Assembly: GCA_903946925.1 (NCBI GenBank)
Contig: CAJAXK010000192.1
Location: forward strand, 1-44,157
DNA: 44,157 nucleotides
Reading direction: 5' to 3'
From: an uncultured Bacteroidales bacterium
GTDB taxonomy: Bacteria; Bacteroidota; Bacteroidia; Bacteroidales; UBA4417
Made by a program: the position numbers and the translations under genes
Part shown: one piece after another, positions 7,200 through 18,979 of the stretch
How the letters are laid out: each line of letters starts with the position of its first letter
Numbering within the stretch: the first letter of the stretch is position 1
The notes under the pieces: generated by a model
What the model saw: only the letters and a program-made list of their open reading frames with translations
Databases searched by the model: none
Told to the model about the DNA's origin: nothing

Positions 7200-7734
7200 A
7201 AGGTGCATGGTTGAATTTCCTGTCTTTAACAACAAGGGTCGTAAAATCCATGGAAAGGTTACGGTTCAGCAAAATGTCGTGCCCCATGCAGATCCCGACG
7301 ACCAAGGTCAAATCAACTTTTTCGGCATTAAGCTGCTCGGCCTGCCCCAGTGGGTTGCACGAAACTTTATGGATACAGCTTGCCGCGTTCACCTCGCTTT
7401 GTTTCAACCCGCCAACACTGCACGAAACGGCCGAAACATCAAACCATTCGTTGGTTAAAAGCGTTTCGATGGCTTTTGCCTGCTGCTCCATGCCGTAGCA
7501 ATAGGCTATCCCAATTTTTTGATAATCCATCCGCTTGGCAAACTCAATTATTTCCTCAATCCGCGAAAGCGTTCCAGCCTTTCCCGAATCCACAAGTTCC
7601 GCTGCTGCTTTAATAATTTCGCTGTGCGAAGCATCCTTGTATTGTTCAATAATTTCAGATTTCACGAAACCCTCTCGGTTGCAGGAAGTTTGTTGCTTGC
7701 GGCATACTTTGTCCCCGCATGTGGTACAATTCAT
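7180..7734 (-). CDS. DUF1847 putative metal-binding protein
   Basis: A 184-residue cytoplasmic protein with an N-terminal Cys cluster (MNCTTCGDKVCRKQQTSC) and further conserved Cys in KIGIAYCYGMEQQA, VSAVSCSVGG, ASCIHKVSCNPLGQAE and VVGICMGHD. This layout matches the DUF1847 family, described only as metal-binding. It overlaps the DUF134 gene by ATGA and precedes the NifX-like gene by 62 bases, so the three form one operon. The extreme C-terminus is encoded by a low-complexity repeat. No catalytic activity can be assigned; the Cys content suggests an iron-sulfur or thiol-metal site. Confidence 0.82.
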   Translation of the reverse strand: MNCTTCGDKVCRKQQTSCNREGFVKSEIIEQYKDASHSEIIKAAAELVDSGKAGTLSRIEEIIEFAKRMDYQKIGIAYCYGMEQQAKAIETLLTNEWFDVSAVSCSVGGLKQSEVNAASCIHKVSCNPLGQAEQLNAEKVDLTLVVGICMGHDILLNRNLSMDFTTLVVKDRKFNHAPLLGIGK

Positions 7735-8144
7735 TTTATACTATTTAAGTTTACCAATTCTTTGTTTCCGAAGGAATCGCAACCCTTGCATTTGATATGG
7801 TTTTCAATGCCTTCGATTAGCTTGAAGCACTTATTGCACTTAAACCATTGCTTTTCGAATTCAATGTTCCCACCTTCAATTTCAATAGCCATACACTCAA
7901 CAAAAGCTTTTGCGATTTTTTTCAATGCCCTGTTATAAATCCTTGTAAACGTGGGTCTTGAAACTCCCATTTTTTCAGCAGCAATATCCTGTGGCAGGTT
8001 TTGATAGTTTACCAGGTTGATGCTTTCATATTCATCAAATTGCAACTTCACAACTTCAAGCTCGCACAACGGCATTCCAAATGGCTTAAAGCCAGCCATT
8101 TTTGGTGGGTCGAGTATTTTACGATTTCTGACTGGCCTTGGCAT
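7731..8144 (-). CDS. DUF134 (UPF0251) HTH transcriptional regulator
   Basis: A 137-residue protein. The N-terminus MPRPVRNRKI and the segment FKPFGMPLCELEVVKL are typical of UPF0251/DUF134. A sigma-70 region-4-like helix-turn-helix follows (LPQDIAAEKMGVSRPTFTRI, about residues 51-70), and the C-terminus has CNKC and CKGC pairs that could bind metal. It is first in the operon with DUF1847 (ATGA overlap) and the NifX-like gene. A well-formed promoter with a perfect palindrome between its two boxes lies just upstream, which suggests autoregulation. The signal sensed is not known; the cysteine pairs make a metal or redox cue plausible. Confidence 0.86.
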   Translation of the reverse strand: MPRPVRNRKILDPPKMAGFKPFGMPLCELEVVKLQFDEYESINLVNYQNLPQDIAAEKMGVSRPTFTRIYNRALKKIAKAFVECMAIEIEGGNIEFEKQWFKCNKCFKLIEGIENHIKCKGCDSFGNKELVNLNSIK

Positions 8145-8170
8145 GAGTTAATCCTTGCCTTAATAATCAG

Positions 8171-8201
8171 CAAATGTAATGAACCTACGTTCATTATTCA
8201 A
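8171..8201 (-). promoter_or_regulatory. DUF134 promoter with embedded palindromic operator
   Basis: On the minus strand TTG (8199-8201), a 20-base spacer and TACATTTG (8171-8178) match the Bacteroidota housekeeping promoter TTG-N19/20-TAnnTTTG. Inside the spacer, TAATGAAC (8177-8184) and GTTCATTA (8189-8196) form a perfect 8-bp inverted repeat with a 4-base centre. A protein bound there would cover the spacer and part of the -7 box. The start codon at 8144 is 27 bases downstream of the -7 box. Confidence 0.7.
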
Positions 8202-8378
8202 ATGAGTGTATTGCAATTTTAAAATGTTTTTTTCCTGATAAGGACCTCAAATCCTGTTTCCCTAAATACAAGCAGCGTATTTGTGGATTCAACTTCATTC
8301 TTACTTATTTTTTCGTTACCGCTGGTTTTATAGGATTTGATTGTCTAAACGATATTATAAACCTAAAATAATACTAAC

Positions 8379-9143
8379 ATGAAAACTCTAAAAAGAAATT
8401 TACTTTTGGCCATATTGTTGACCGGAGGAGTATTTGCATTTTCGGAATGTACGAAAGAAACAGAAATTGATGGTGTCCAAACCCAATCGGATACAAAATC
8501 GCTTAACGCGAACGGGCAAACAGGAAGCAATTCCACTGATGCCACAACAACCCAAAGCACAGCAGCGGGTTATCTATCCGATTGTATTGCTTCTTTTGTT
8601 ATCGAACCACTGAGCGTTACCGAAACAGAAGCGTTGGTAACTATGCGCGAAGAGGAATTGCTTGCCCATGATGTTTATGTACAGCTTTACTCCCTTAATA
8701 AAATGCCCATTTTCGACAATATTTCCAAATCCGAAACCCAACATTCGGAAGCTGTAAAAAACTTGTTGATCAAATATAACATTGCCGATCCTGCCGATAA
8801 CCATATTGCTGGCACTTTCGTAAATGCCAATTTACAAGCACTTTACACAAGCCTTGTGGCACAGGGAATTACCTCCTTGAATTCGGCACTTTCGGTAGGG
8901 GCTACTATTGAAGACCTCGACATAAACGATCTTCGCAACCATATTGATCGCGACGTTGACAACGAGGATATTTTGTTTGTTTTTGGAAACCTCGAAAAAG
9001 GATCCCGCAATCATTTGCGTTCATTTTATAAATTGCTTACAGCACGAGGTGGCACCTACAATCCCCAGTTTATTTCGGTGGAATATTTTAACCAAATTAT
9101 TTCCTCCCCACACGAAACCGGTCCAGCTGGTTGCTCAAAATAG
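8379..9143 (+). CDS. DUF2202 ferritin-like lipoprotein
   Basis: A 254-residue exported protein. The signal peptide ends in FAFSEC, a likely lipobox, placing the protein on the membrane. A Thr/Ser/Gln-rich linker (residues about 30-65) leads to a ferritin-like four-helix domain of the DUF2202 type: MREEELLAHDVYVQL, ISKSETQHSEAV, TIEDLDINDL and LEKGSRNHLRSF supply the repeated Glu/His positions expected of a di-iron site. The reaction is unknown; iron handling or peroxide protection are possibilities. It is a single-gene unit with its own terminator at 9160-9193, divergent from the DUF134 operon. Confidence 0.86.
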   Translation: MKTLKRNLLLAILLTGGVFAFSECTKETEIDGVQTQSDTKSLNANGQTGSNSTDATTTQSTAAGYLSDCIASFVIEPLSVTETEALVTMREEELLAHDVYVQLYSLNKMPIFDNISKSETQHSEAVKNLLIKYNIADPADNHIAGTFVNANLQALYTSLVAQGITSLNSALSVGATIEDLDINDLRNHIDRDVDNEDILFVFGNLEKGSRNHLRSFYKLLTARGGTYNPQFISVEYFNQIISSPHETGPAGCSK

Positions 9144-9159
9144 TAAAACCATTTTCTTG

Positions 9160-9193
9160 AAAAGCGTTTGTCCCAGGAGATAAACGCTTTTTT
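9160..9193 (+). terminator. Rho-independent terminator of the DUF2202 gene
   Basis: AAAAGCGTTT (9160-9169) pairs with AAACGCTTTT (9182-9191) around a 12-base loop and runs into a T tract, 17 bases after the DUF2202 stop. Confidence 0.8.
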
Positions 9194-9349
9194 GTATTTT
9201 ATCACTGTACAATTCAGAATATCAATCATATAATTATATTTTCGATAAAACTATTCAATTTAAAGGCGAGCATTGTTGCCCATATTTATAATGAACGTAC
9301 TTAGCTTTCCGCATTTCTTCAACTCCTTTTTGTTAAGTGAATTTGAAAC

Positions 9350-9384
9350 AAAAAGCCGGATCACTCTTCAGCAATCCGGCTTTT
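9350..9384 (-). terminator. Rho-independent terminator of nifJ
   Basis: On the minus strand AAAAGCCGGAT and ATCCGGCTTTT (9351-9361 and 9374-9384) form an 11-bp stem with a 12-base loop, followed by a T run. It begins 20 bases after the nifJ stop. Confidence 0.85.
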
Positions 9385-9404
9385 AATCAATTTAATTATT
9401 GGAT

Positions 9405-13519
<4,115 letters not shown>

Positions 13520-14518
13520 ATGATCAACCTCACCACCAATTACATGGGGATAGAACTTAAAAACCCCATTATTGCAGGAGCATGTAGCTTATCGTCAGAT
13601 ATTAACATGCTTAAAAAATTAGAAGCAGCCGGAGCAGCGGCTGTTGTATTCAAAACTTTGTTTGAAGAGCAGATAGACCTCGAAAGTGCCCATTTCGACG
13701 ACCAGTTGGAAGTTATGGGTGGGTTACATGCCGAAATGACCAGTCTGTATCCTAAACTGCAACATGCCGGCCCCGAAGAACATTTGGTGAATTTGCGCAA
13801 GGCAAAGGAAACACTTAACATCCCGGTAATTGCCAGCCTTAATTGCCTTTACGACAATACTTGGCTCGAATATGCCCGCCTGATTGAAAAAACAGGTGTG
13901 GATGGTATTGAGTTGAATTTCTATTTTGTACCTGGCGATTTTGACGTTGATGGACGGTCAATTGAAGAATCACACCTCGATCTGGTAAAAGCCATCAAAT
14001 CAAAACTTACTATCCCGGTAAGCGTTAAACTTAGCTCTTTCTATTCAAACCCTTTAAACTTTATTTCCCGTTTGGATAAAACCGGCGTTGGTGGGGTTGT
14101 GGTTTTCAACCGTATGTTTGAACCAGAAATAAATACACAGGACGCAAAACACGTTGCGCCTTTTTACCTAAGCCACGAAGGCGACTATAGGCTTACGCTC
14201 AGGTACGCGGGCTTATTGTTCGGTAGGATAAATGCACAGGTTTGTGCAAATACGGGAATTTATCAGGGAAATGATGTGATAAAAATGCTTTTGGCCGGAG
14301 CCGATTGCGTGCAAGTAGTTAGTACACTTTACAAGCATAAACCCGAACATATTTCGACTATGCTTGCTGATATGGAAACTTGGATGGAATCGAAAAAATA
14401 TACTTCAATAGCTGATTTTAAAGGAAAACTCTCGAAGAAATCGCTGAAAGATCCTTTTGTTTACAAACGCGGTCAATACATTGATCTGCTGCTCGGCTCC
14501 GACCAGTTGCTTAAATAA
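13520..14518 (+). CDS. Dihydroorotate dehydrogenase-like flavoprotein
   Basis: A 332-residue TIM-barrel protein of the dihydroorotate dehydrogenase superfamily: LTTNYMGIELKNPIIAGAC at the N-terminus, IPVIASLNCL, GVDGIELNFYF, IPVSVKLSSF, GGVVVFNRMF and AGADCVQVVSTLYKH mark the successive strands and the FMN phosphate site. True PyrD carries a fixed catalytic Ser or Cys loop and substrate Asn residues that are not clearly preserved, and proteins of this kind are normally annotated only as DHOD-like. It is divergent from nifJ and ends in its own terminator. A role in pyrimidine synthesis should not be assumed; an oxidoreductase coupled to ferredoxin metabolism is a reasonable guess. Confidence 0.85.
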   Translation: MINLTTNYMGIELKNPIIAGACSLSSDINMLKKLEAAGAAAVVFKTLFEEQIDLESAHFDDQLEVMGGLHAEMTSLYPKLQHAGPEEHLVNLRKAKETLNIPVIASLNCLYDNTWLEYARLIEKTGVDGIELNFYFVPGDFDVDGRSIEESHLDLVKAIKSKLTIPVSVKLSSFYSNPLNFISRLDKTGVGGVVVFNRMFEPEINTQDAKHVAPFYLSHEGDYRLTLRYAGLLFGRINAQVCANTGIYQGNDVIKMLLAGADCVQVVSTLYKHKPEHISTMLADMETWMESKKYTSIADFKGKLSKKSLKDPFVYKRGQYIDLLLGSDQLLK

Positions 14519-14541
14519 CTCTAAAAAACATTACTTTAATG

Positions 14542-14572
14542 AAACCCTGTGCTGTTAAAGCCGGGGTTTTTT
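14542..14572 (+). terminator. Rho-independent terminator of the DHOD-like gene
   Basis: AAACCCTG (14542-14549) pairs with CGGGGTTT (14562-14569), with one T-G pair, and is followed by further T residues. It lies 23 bases after the stop. Confidence 0.75.
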
Positions 14573-14655
14573 ATTATGGTTTCAGATTCACAAGCAGAGT
14601 ATGGATTTCTGGATGGAAAAAAAACACTATTGCTTTATAAAACATAACTGGGCAT

Positions 14656-14680
14656 AAAAAAACCGGCTGATGCCGGTTTT
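14656..14680 (-). terminator. Rho-independent terminator of the TPR anti-sigma gene
   Basis: On the minus strand AAAACCGGC pairs with GCCGGTTTT (14672-14680 with 14659-14667) around a 4-base loop and ends in a seven-base T run. It begins 19 bases after the stop at 14699. Confidence 0.85.
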
Positions 14681-14698
14681 ATAATATCTATCAAGATT

Positions 14699-15436
14699 TT
14701 ATTTTTGCTGTAATTTCTCTAGAATATTTGTTGCCTCCTGGCGATGAAAATTGTCGGGGTTGGATGCTACAACAACAAACTGGTCAATTGCTTTTTCTTT
14801 TTGGTTGTTCTTGAGGTAGCAAAGCCCCAAGTACCATTGGGCATGTTCGATATAAAGGTTGTCGTTTTGGGTAATTATGGTGTTGAAAGCTTTAATTGAG
14901 TTGTTGTAGTTTTTGGTTTCGATGTTTGCAATGCCATAATAAAACCAAACTGCAATATTGGAATTGTCTTTTTCCAGGATTTTTTTAAACAAACCGGAAG
15001 CGGAAACAAAGTCCTTTTGTTGGAATTTAATAACGGCTTCCACAATGTTTTCATCGCCACGTGTTTGGTCTATTATATTCTCGGAAGAATAATACTGCGA
15101 GAACAAGGAGTCGTTAGAAACGTTATGTCTGTTTTGAAAATAGAGGGTGGTGCTCAAAGCGAAAACCACAACCACTGAAGCCGCTGCGTACCACAGTTTT
15201 TTGATTTTCAACCGTTTAACAGGGGTTTCGTTTTTACTGGCATTTATAAGCTGTTTCCTTAGTTCCAAAATATCGTCCCTTAAAAGAGCTGCATCAATGC
15301 TTTGTGAAAGCTTAAGCTCTTCGGCAAGGTCGGCATTCGATTTTAATTCTTTAATAAAAGCGGTTCTTTCAGTAGGTGCCATTTCATCAGCAAGAAACTG
15401 CTCAATACTGGCGGAGTGTTTAAAGTTGGTTGTCAT
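14699..15436 (-). CDS. Anti-sigma-like membrane protein with TPR repeats
   Basis: A 245-residue protein: an N-terminal helical region of about 85 residues (IEQFLADEMAPTERTAFIKE), one transmembrane helix at about 85-105 (LWYAAASVVVVFALSTTLYF), then tetratricopeptide repeats at about 130-240 (AVWFYYGIANIETKNYNNSI, HAQWYLGLCYLKNNQKEKAI). Its start lies 17 bases inside the upstream ECF sigma gene, so the two are translationally linked. This layout, cytoplasmic anti-sigma-like segment plus outer TPR sensor, is common in Bacteroidota. No zinc-finger Cys/His motif is present, so sigma binding is inferred from position. Confidence 0.82.
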   Translation of the reverse strand: MTTNFKHSASIEQFLADEMAPTERTAFIKELKSNADLAEELKLSQSIDAALLRDDILELRKQLINASKNETPVKRLKIKKLWYAAASVVVVFALSTTLYFQNRHNVSNDSLFSQYYSSENIIDQTRGDENIVEAVIKFQQKDFVSASGLFKKILEKDNSNIAVWFYYGIANIETKNYNNSIKAFNTIITQNDNLYIEHAQWYLGLCYLKNNQKEKAIDQFVVVASNPDNFHRQEATNILEKLQQK

Positions 15437-16010
15437 TTTTTATAAATTTTCTGCTACGTGGGTCATTGGCAATTCGCTTCTTCAGTTCTTCCTTGCACAT
15501 GTACTTACGGGTTTTTGCATAATTTTCGGTTTTAAAACCCATAGTAACAGCTATTTCGCGCAAAGGTATTTTTTTAACAAACATTTTCAATATCTTCTGG
15601 CAATCTTCGGGCAGGGATAGAAAATGGATCTGTATTAGCCTGTGCAATTCGGTTTCTTCATAACCCGATTCCTGGAGCATATCTGTAGGCAAATCAATAT
15701 AGCCTTCAATATCAGTGAGCCTGTCGAAAATCGCCTTTCGTTTGGCAAGCTTTTGAAGCCAAAGGTTTCGGCAAACCGAATACATGTATGTTTTGAATGA
15801 ACAAGTCAGTTTTAGCTGGCCAACAATTATCAAATTGTAAATTATGATGACCCCATCCTGAAAAACATCCTCCGCATCTTCGGCTGAGCCACTATTTTGG
15901 GTTACAAGAAACTTGATTAGTGGAAAGTAATCTTTGTAAATGTAATTAATTACAAAATCACTTCTCAATCTTACCCCTTCCAATATAGCTTCATCTGATA
16001 AATGAATCAT
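15420..16010 (-). CDS. ECF-type RNA polymerase sigma factor
   Basis: A 196-residue sigma-70 family protein. Region 2 is at about residues 15-90, with SAEDAEDVFQDGVIIIYNLI and FKTYMYSVCRNLWLQKLAKR. Region 4 is at about 125-180, with LPEDCQKILKMFVKKIPLRE and the recognition helix around GFKTENYAKTRKYMCKEEL. It is the divergent type common in Bacteroidota rather than a close RpoE relative. It overlaps the TPR anti-sigma gene by 17 bases. A 19-bp near-palindrome 27-45 bases upstream of the start is shared with the divergent secreted-protein gene, so both may answer to the same regulator or to this sigma factor itself. Confidence 0.9.
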   Translation of the reverse strand: MIHLSDEAILEGVRLRSDFVINYIYKDYFPLIKFLVTQNSGSAEDAEDVFQDGVIIIYNLIIVGQLKLTCSFKTYMYSVCRNLWLQKLAKRKAIFDRLTDIEGYIDLPTDMLQESGYEETELHRLIQIHFLSLPEDCQKILKMFVKKIPLREIAVTMGFKTENYAKTRKYMCKEELKKRIANDPRSRKFIKNDNQL

Positions 16011-16036
16011 TGCACGTTATATTATCCAGATTTTTG

Positions 16037-16055
16037 AAAAAGGTAATACCATTTT
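16037..16055. promoter_or_regulatory. Palindromic operator candidate, copy 1
   Basis: AAAAAGGTA, a central A, then TACCATTTT: symmetric apart from one mismatched pair. It lies 27 bases upstream of the ECF sigma start codon and shares AAAAGGTAATACC with the second copy read on the other strand. Confidence 0.5.
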
Positions 16056-16236
16056 GAGTCTTATTTTAATATTTTTTTCATAAAAGCATACATCTACCAG
16101 TAAATCAATGGTTTAGGTTTGGCAAAAAAAGCTAACTATTATTTTTTCAGGGAGACTTGACGTAAATTTATTCGTTTAGAATCAAATCATCTGCAAATAT
16201 CACATAAATTTGCAGATTCCTTGAAATAAATTTGTT

Positions 16237-16253
16237 AAAAGGTATTACCTTTT
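16237..16253. promoter_or_regulatory. Palindromic operator candidate, copy 2
   Basis: AAAAGGTA (16237-16244), one central T, then TACCTTTT (16246-16253): a perfect 17-bp palindrome. Its centre is 199 bases from that of copy 1, close to 19 helical turns, and it lies about 140 bases before the plus-strand cargo gene. Confidence 0.55.
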
Positions 16254-16391
16254 CGGAAAAAATGGATAAAGCAAGGTATGGGTATCCGAACATTGCTCAT
16301 TCATTTTACTAAAACCAAATCAAAAACAACTTTCGATTCCTGAATTTGCCTGCTTTCGATTTATTTAATCCCTGCCTAAAAACCGTTCACC

Positions 16392-17624
16392 ATGAAAAAA
16401 ACTTTAAATCTTGTTGCTGTACTACTCATTACGCTACTCTCTCTCCATACTCTTACTGCTGGCACTATCGGCGGCAAAGTACTGTATCAAGGCGATAGTA
16501 CCCGACCAATTGGCAATGTTACTGTTGCTTTGAAGAACCTTGGAACTAACGCAATCCAAACATTTACCACAACCGGAAATGGCATTTACCAGTTTTCGAA
16601 TGTTGTAAATGGAAACTACAAATTAACCGGCACAACTGCCAATGTAAGTGGCGGGGTAACTTATTATGATGCGGTAATGGTATTCCTTAATATTATTGGG
16701 GTTTATCAATTCAGTCCTATGGAGTTTTTAGGTTCCGATGTTAATGGAAGTGGCACAATTACTTGGTCGGATTACAACCTGATAATTTCTCATTTATTGT
16801 GGGGCACCCCATTCCCAGTTGGGCCTTGGAGGTTTGAATCGCCAACATTTACGATTTCGAATTTCAAAGATGGCGTACCTCATGGTTTGGGCGGAACATG
16901 TTCAGGAGATGTTGGCGGCACATTTGTACCTCAATATAACAATACACCAGCTTTGCCTGTTGCTCAAACCGGAACCATTAATGTTGGCTGTGGCGAACCT
17001 TTCACCACCCAAATAATCACAAATAAACAACTTTCGATTACAGGTGCTGGGATTGTAATCACTTATCCTTCCGAGTTATTGAATATCGAATCTGTTGATT
17101 TTAAAGGCACTGATTATCAGTACAGTATTGATGGGAACAAGATAAACATAGTTTGGGGCAATCCAAAAACAGCGGCTATAAATTTTGCTTCGGGCGAAAC
17201 TTTTGTTACTTTACACGGAACTACCACTGGAGCTTTTAAAGCTGGCATGGCTGCAAACTTTGGCCTCGATGGCAATACCAACTTAATTGATGCCTCGAAC
17301 CAAGAAGTTAAAAATTTAAGTTTTGCCACACCGCTTATCCAAGCCAGCAATGCAACGCTTAAACTGAGCAATTTCCCAAATCCGTTTACAGCTTCAACCA
17401 AACTATCTGTTTTTAATACCGCGGATGGCGTAGCCAAAGTTGAAATATTCAGTGCGACAGGACAATTGGTAAAAACAATTGCCATTGGCGATTTAAGTGC
17501 CGGTTACCACGAAATAGATTTGGATGCATCGCAGTTGGCTCCTGGATATTATGTTTGCAGGTTGCACCTACAAAATACCGTTGGCGAAACAACCAAGGCC
17601 ATACGCCTTGTAAAAAGCGAATAA
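16392..17624 (+). CDS. Secreted cohesin/dockerin-like protein with T9SS sorting domain
   Basis: A 410-residue exported protein. After a signal peptide (MKKTLNLVAVLLITLLSLHT) comes a small beta domain of the Cna-B/SdrD type (GGKVLYQGDSTRPIGNVTVA, residues about 26-85), a dockerin-like calcium loop (GSDVNGSGTITWSDYNLIIS, about 114-133), a cohesin-like beta-sandwich at about 185-310, and a type A C-terminal sorting domain (FPNPFTASTKLSVF, VEIFSATGQLVKTI, LAPGYYVCRL; about 330-410). The last directs export by the type IX system and attachment to the surface. Having both a cohesin-like and a dockerin-like segment in one chain suggests surface assembly rather than a cellulosome. It is divergent from the second ECF sigma gene and may be its target. 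Confidence 0.82.
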   Translation: MKKTLNLVAVLLITLLSLHTLTAGTIGGKVLYQGDSTRPIGNVTVALKNLGTNAIQTFTTTGNGIYQFSNVVNGNYKLTGTTANVSGGVTYYDAVMVFLNIIGVYQFSPMEFLGSDVNGSGTITWSDYNLIISHLLWGTPFPVGPWRFESPTFTISNFKDGVPHGLGGTCSGDVGGTFVPQYNNTPALPVAQTGTINVGCGEPFTTQIITNKQLSITGAGIVITYPSELLNIESVDFKGTDYQYSIDGNKINIVWGNPKTAAINFASGETFVTLHGTTTGAFKAGMAANFGLDGNTNLIDASNQEVKNLSFATPLIQASNATLKLSNFPNPFTASTKLSVFNTADGVAKVEIFSATGQLVKTIAIGDLSAGYHEIDLDASQLAPGYYVCRLHLQNTVGETTKAIRLVKSE

Positions 17625-17945
17625 CAAAAAAACAAACCGGCGATTTTTTGAAAATTGATTCGGTTTGATGTAAAATCACCAGTAATTTGTTGATAGGGCT
17701 GGTTGCCTTAAAGACAAAATACTGGTGATTTTTTTTATTGCAAAATATTTTCGCCAATCGCTAAGATGCCACAAAGGCACACTGTCTCAAAAGTTCACAA
17801 AGTAAAGTAAATCAAGATTGTTGCCAGATATAAAATTGGAGGGCTTTAATTCCATCCTAAACTTTGGCGAGGCGTTTTTTAGCTAAAACTTTTCGGAGCC
17901 TACTTTAGGCTTTGGGGTATTCCACTTTTTTAAACCTGATGCGTT
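17625..17945. other. Convergent intergenic region
   Basis: It holds the hairpin terminator at 17672-17738 and then about 200 bases without a gene. Around 17755-17805 there is low-complexity text (CACAAAGGCACA, TTCACAAAGTAAAGT). A small hairpin, GGAGCCTACTTTAGGCT, near 17898-17914 could help end the minus-strand operon. I see nothing else. Confidence 0.5.
17672..17738 (+). terminator. Probable terminator of the cargo gene
   Basis: AAAATCACCAGTA (17672-17684) is the exact reverse complement of 17720-17732, followed by a T run to 17738. The loop is long (35 bases), so it is less standard than the other terminators here, but the 13-bp perfect stem with a T tract is convincing. Confidence 0.65.
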
Positions 17946-18968
17946 TTATTCGCTTTTGGCAACGTTCACAATGCGTATTGATTCTACTGATTTTAAAGCA
18001 CGATCGGAGAAAAAATCGGGGGCAGGATAAACCATAAATGCTCCGCCATCGCCATCCTTATCAACTTCAGTAACAAGGAATTCGGATTGGTCGTTCCTAT
18101 TCATTACTTCGCTTAAGCTAAATGTGGCATGGTATCCGTCTTTTCCTGCAATAACAAACATTCCGGTTTTTAAGCTATTTTCATCAGGAAGTATATATTT
18201 TGACAATAATTCCTTGAGCAAAATTCCATTAAACGGGGTTGTTCCGTGGATGCCTCGTCCGCGGCCATAAAAAACTGCCGGGTAAGTCAGCTTTTGTAAA
18301 CCAACTGGCAGGATTTTTATTTCAGCCAATTGTTTTGAATCTTGGGAAATGGAAAAACCCTCGCTAAACATGGGGCTCATTCCTTTGACAATCATATATT
18401 TGCCCGAATACGATTTCACAGTAATGCGGGTTGGGTTGCTAATGTTGCGGTGGGTTAGCAAATCGGCTGCCACAACAAGCCTCGAATCTGTTGGCAAAGG
18501 CCATAAATCCTTGGTTTTTGAAGGGACAATACGTGCAACCTGTGTGGCAACAAGTATTTCGTGGCGGTGGATTGGGTAATAAATTTCGCCCCAACTGAAA
18601 ACCACTTTTTCACCTTTAGCATTCTCAACTTCCACATATAGATCTATGATTGGTGGGAATTCGGCTTCGTTTTTCTTTTTCAGCACTGCAAGGTTAAGTA
18701 TATCGTACAGCGAATATCCATCATATCGGTAAGCACCAACAAATTTATCTTTCCCATCCTGCAAAAGGGTTTCCTTAACTATTACCGAACGTAAAGGCAA
18801 AGTTTCAAGGCTAATTTTTCCGGGATTAGCTATTTCGCCAAGCAGTTCAATGCTTGTAGTTTTAAGTTTGATGGTTTCGGCATCATCGTAAAAATCGTTG
18901 GTTTGGGCTTTTAAACCTTGAAAACATAACAGGGCTGAAGCTAAGGCAAGCAGGAATAGGTTTTTCAT
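17946..18968 (-). CDS. Periplasmic protein with molybdopterin-oxidoreductase-like fold
   Basis: A 340-residue exported protein (signal peptide MKNLFLLALASALLCFQGLK). Two segments look like the sulfite-oxidase/molybdopterin-binding fold: residues about 40-180 (LLGEIANPGKISLETLPLRS, YRYDGYSLYDILNLA, LPTDSRLVVAADLL) and about 225-335 (PFNGILLKELLSKYI, GKDGYHATFSLSEVM, SDRALKSVESIRIVNV). The mature protein has no cysteine at all, so the usual Mo-ligating residue is missing and catalysis is unlikely; it may be a binding protein. It is last in the operon, 11 bases after the TonB receptor, suggesting a role in handling whatever that receptor imports. Confidence 0.68.
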   Translation of the reverse strand: MKNLFLLALASALLCFQGLKAQTNDFYDDAETIKLKTTSIELLGEIANPGKISLETLPLRSVIVKETLLQDGKDKFVGAYRYDGYSLYDILNLAVLKKKNEAEFPPIIDLYVEVENAKGEKVVFSWGEIYYPIHRHEILVATQVARIVPSKTKDLWPLPTDSRLVVAADLLTHRNISNPTRITVKSYSGKYMIVKGMSPMFSEGFSISQDSKQLAEIKILPVGLQKLTYPAVFYGRGRGIHGTTPFNGILLKELLSKYILPDENSLKTGMFVIAGKDGYHATFSLSEVMNRNDQSEFLVTEVDKDGDGGAFMVYPAPDFFSDRALKSVESIRIVNVAKSE

Positions 18969-18979
18969 TTTATTGGGAT

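Larger units (their letters stand above)
16011..16391. other. Divergent control region of ECF sigma and cargo gene
   Basis: 381 bases without a gene. It holds two copies of the AAAAGGTA-N-TACC palindrome (16037-16055 and 16237-16253) and a separate 8-bp inverted repeat, CTGCAAAT (16191-16198) with ATTTGCAG (16208-16215). TAAATTTG, a possible -7 box on the plus strand, occurs twice around 16205-16235, without a TTG at the right distance. Confidence 0.6.

Noticed and set aside
9289-9299. TAATGAACGTA, a half-site match to the DUF134 operator
   Set aside because: Only one half is present, it lies between two terminators, and no gene starts nearby, so chance is likely.
13520-14518. Genuine pyrimidine-pathway PyrD
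   Set aside because: The barrel fits the superfamily but the catalytic loop and substrate residues are not clearly those of PyrD, and the neighbour is PFOR rather than pyr genes.
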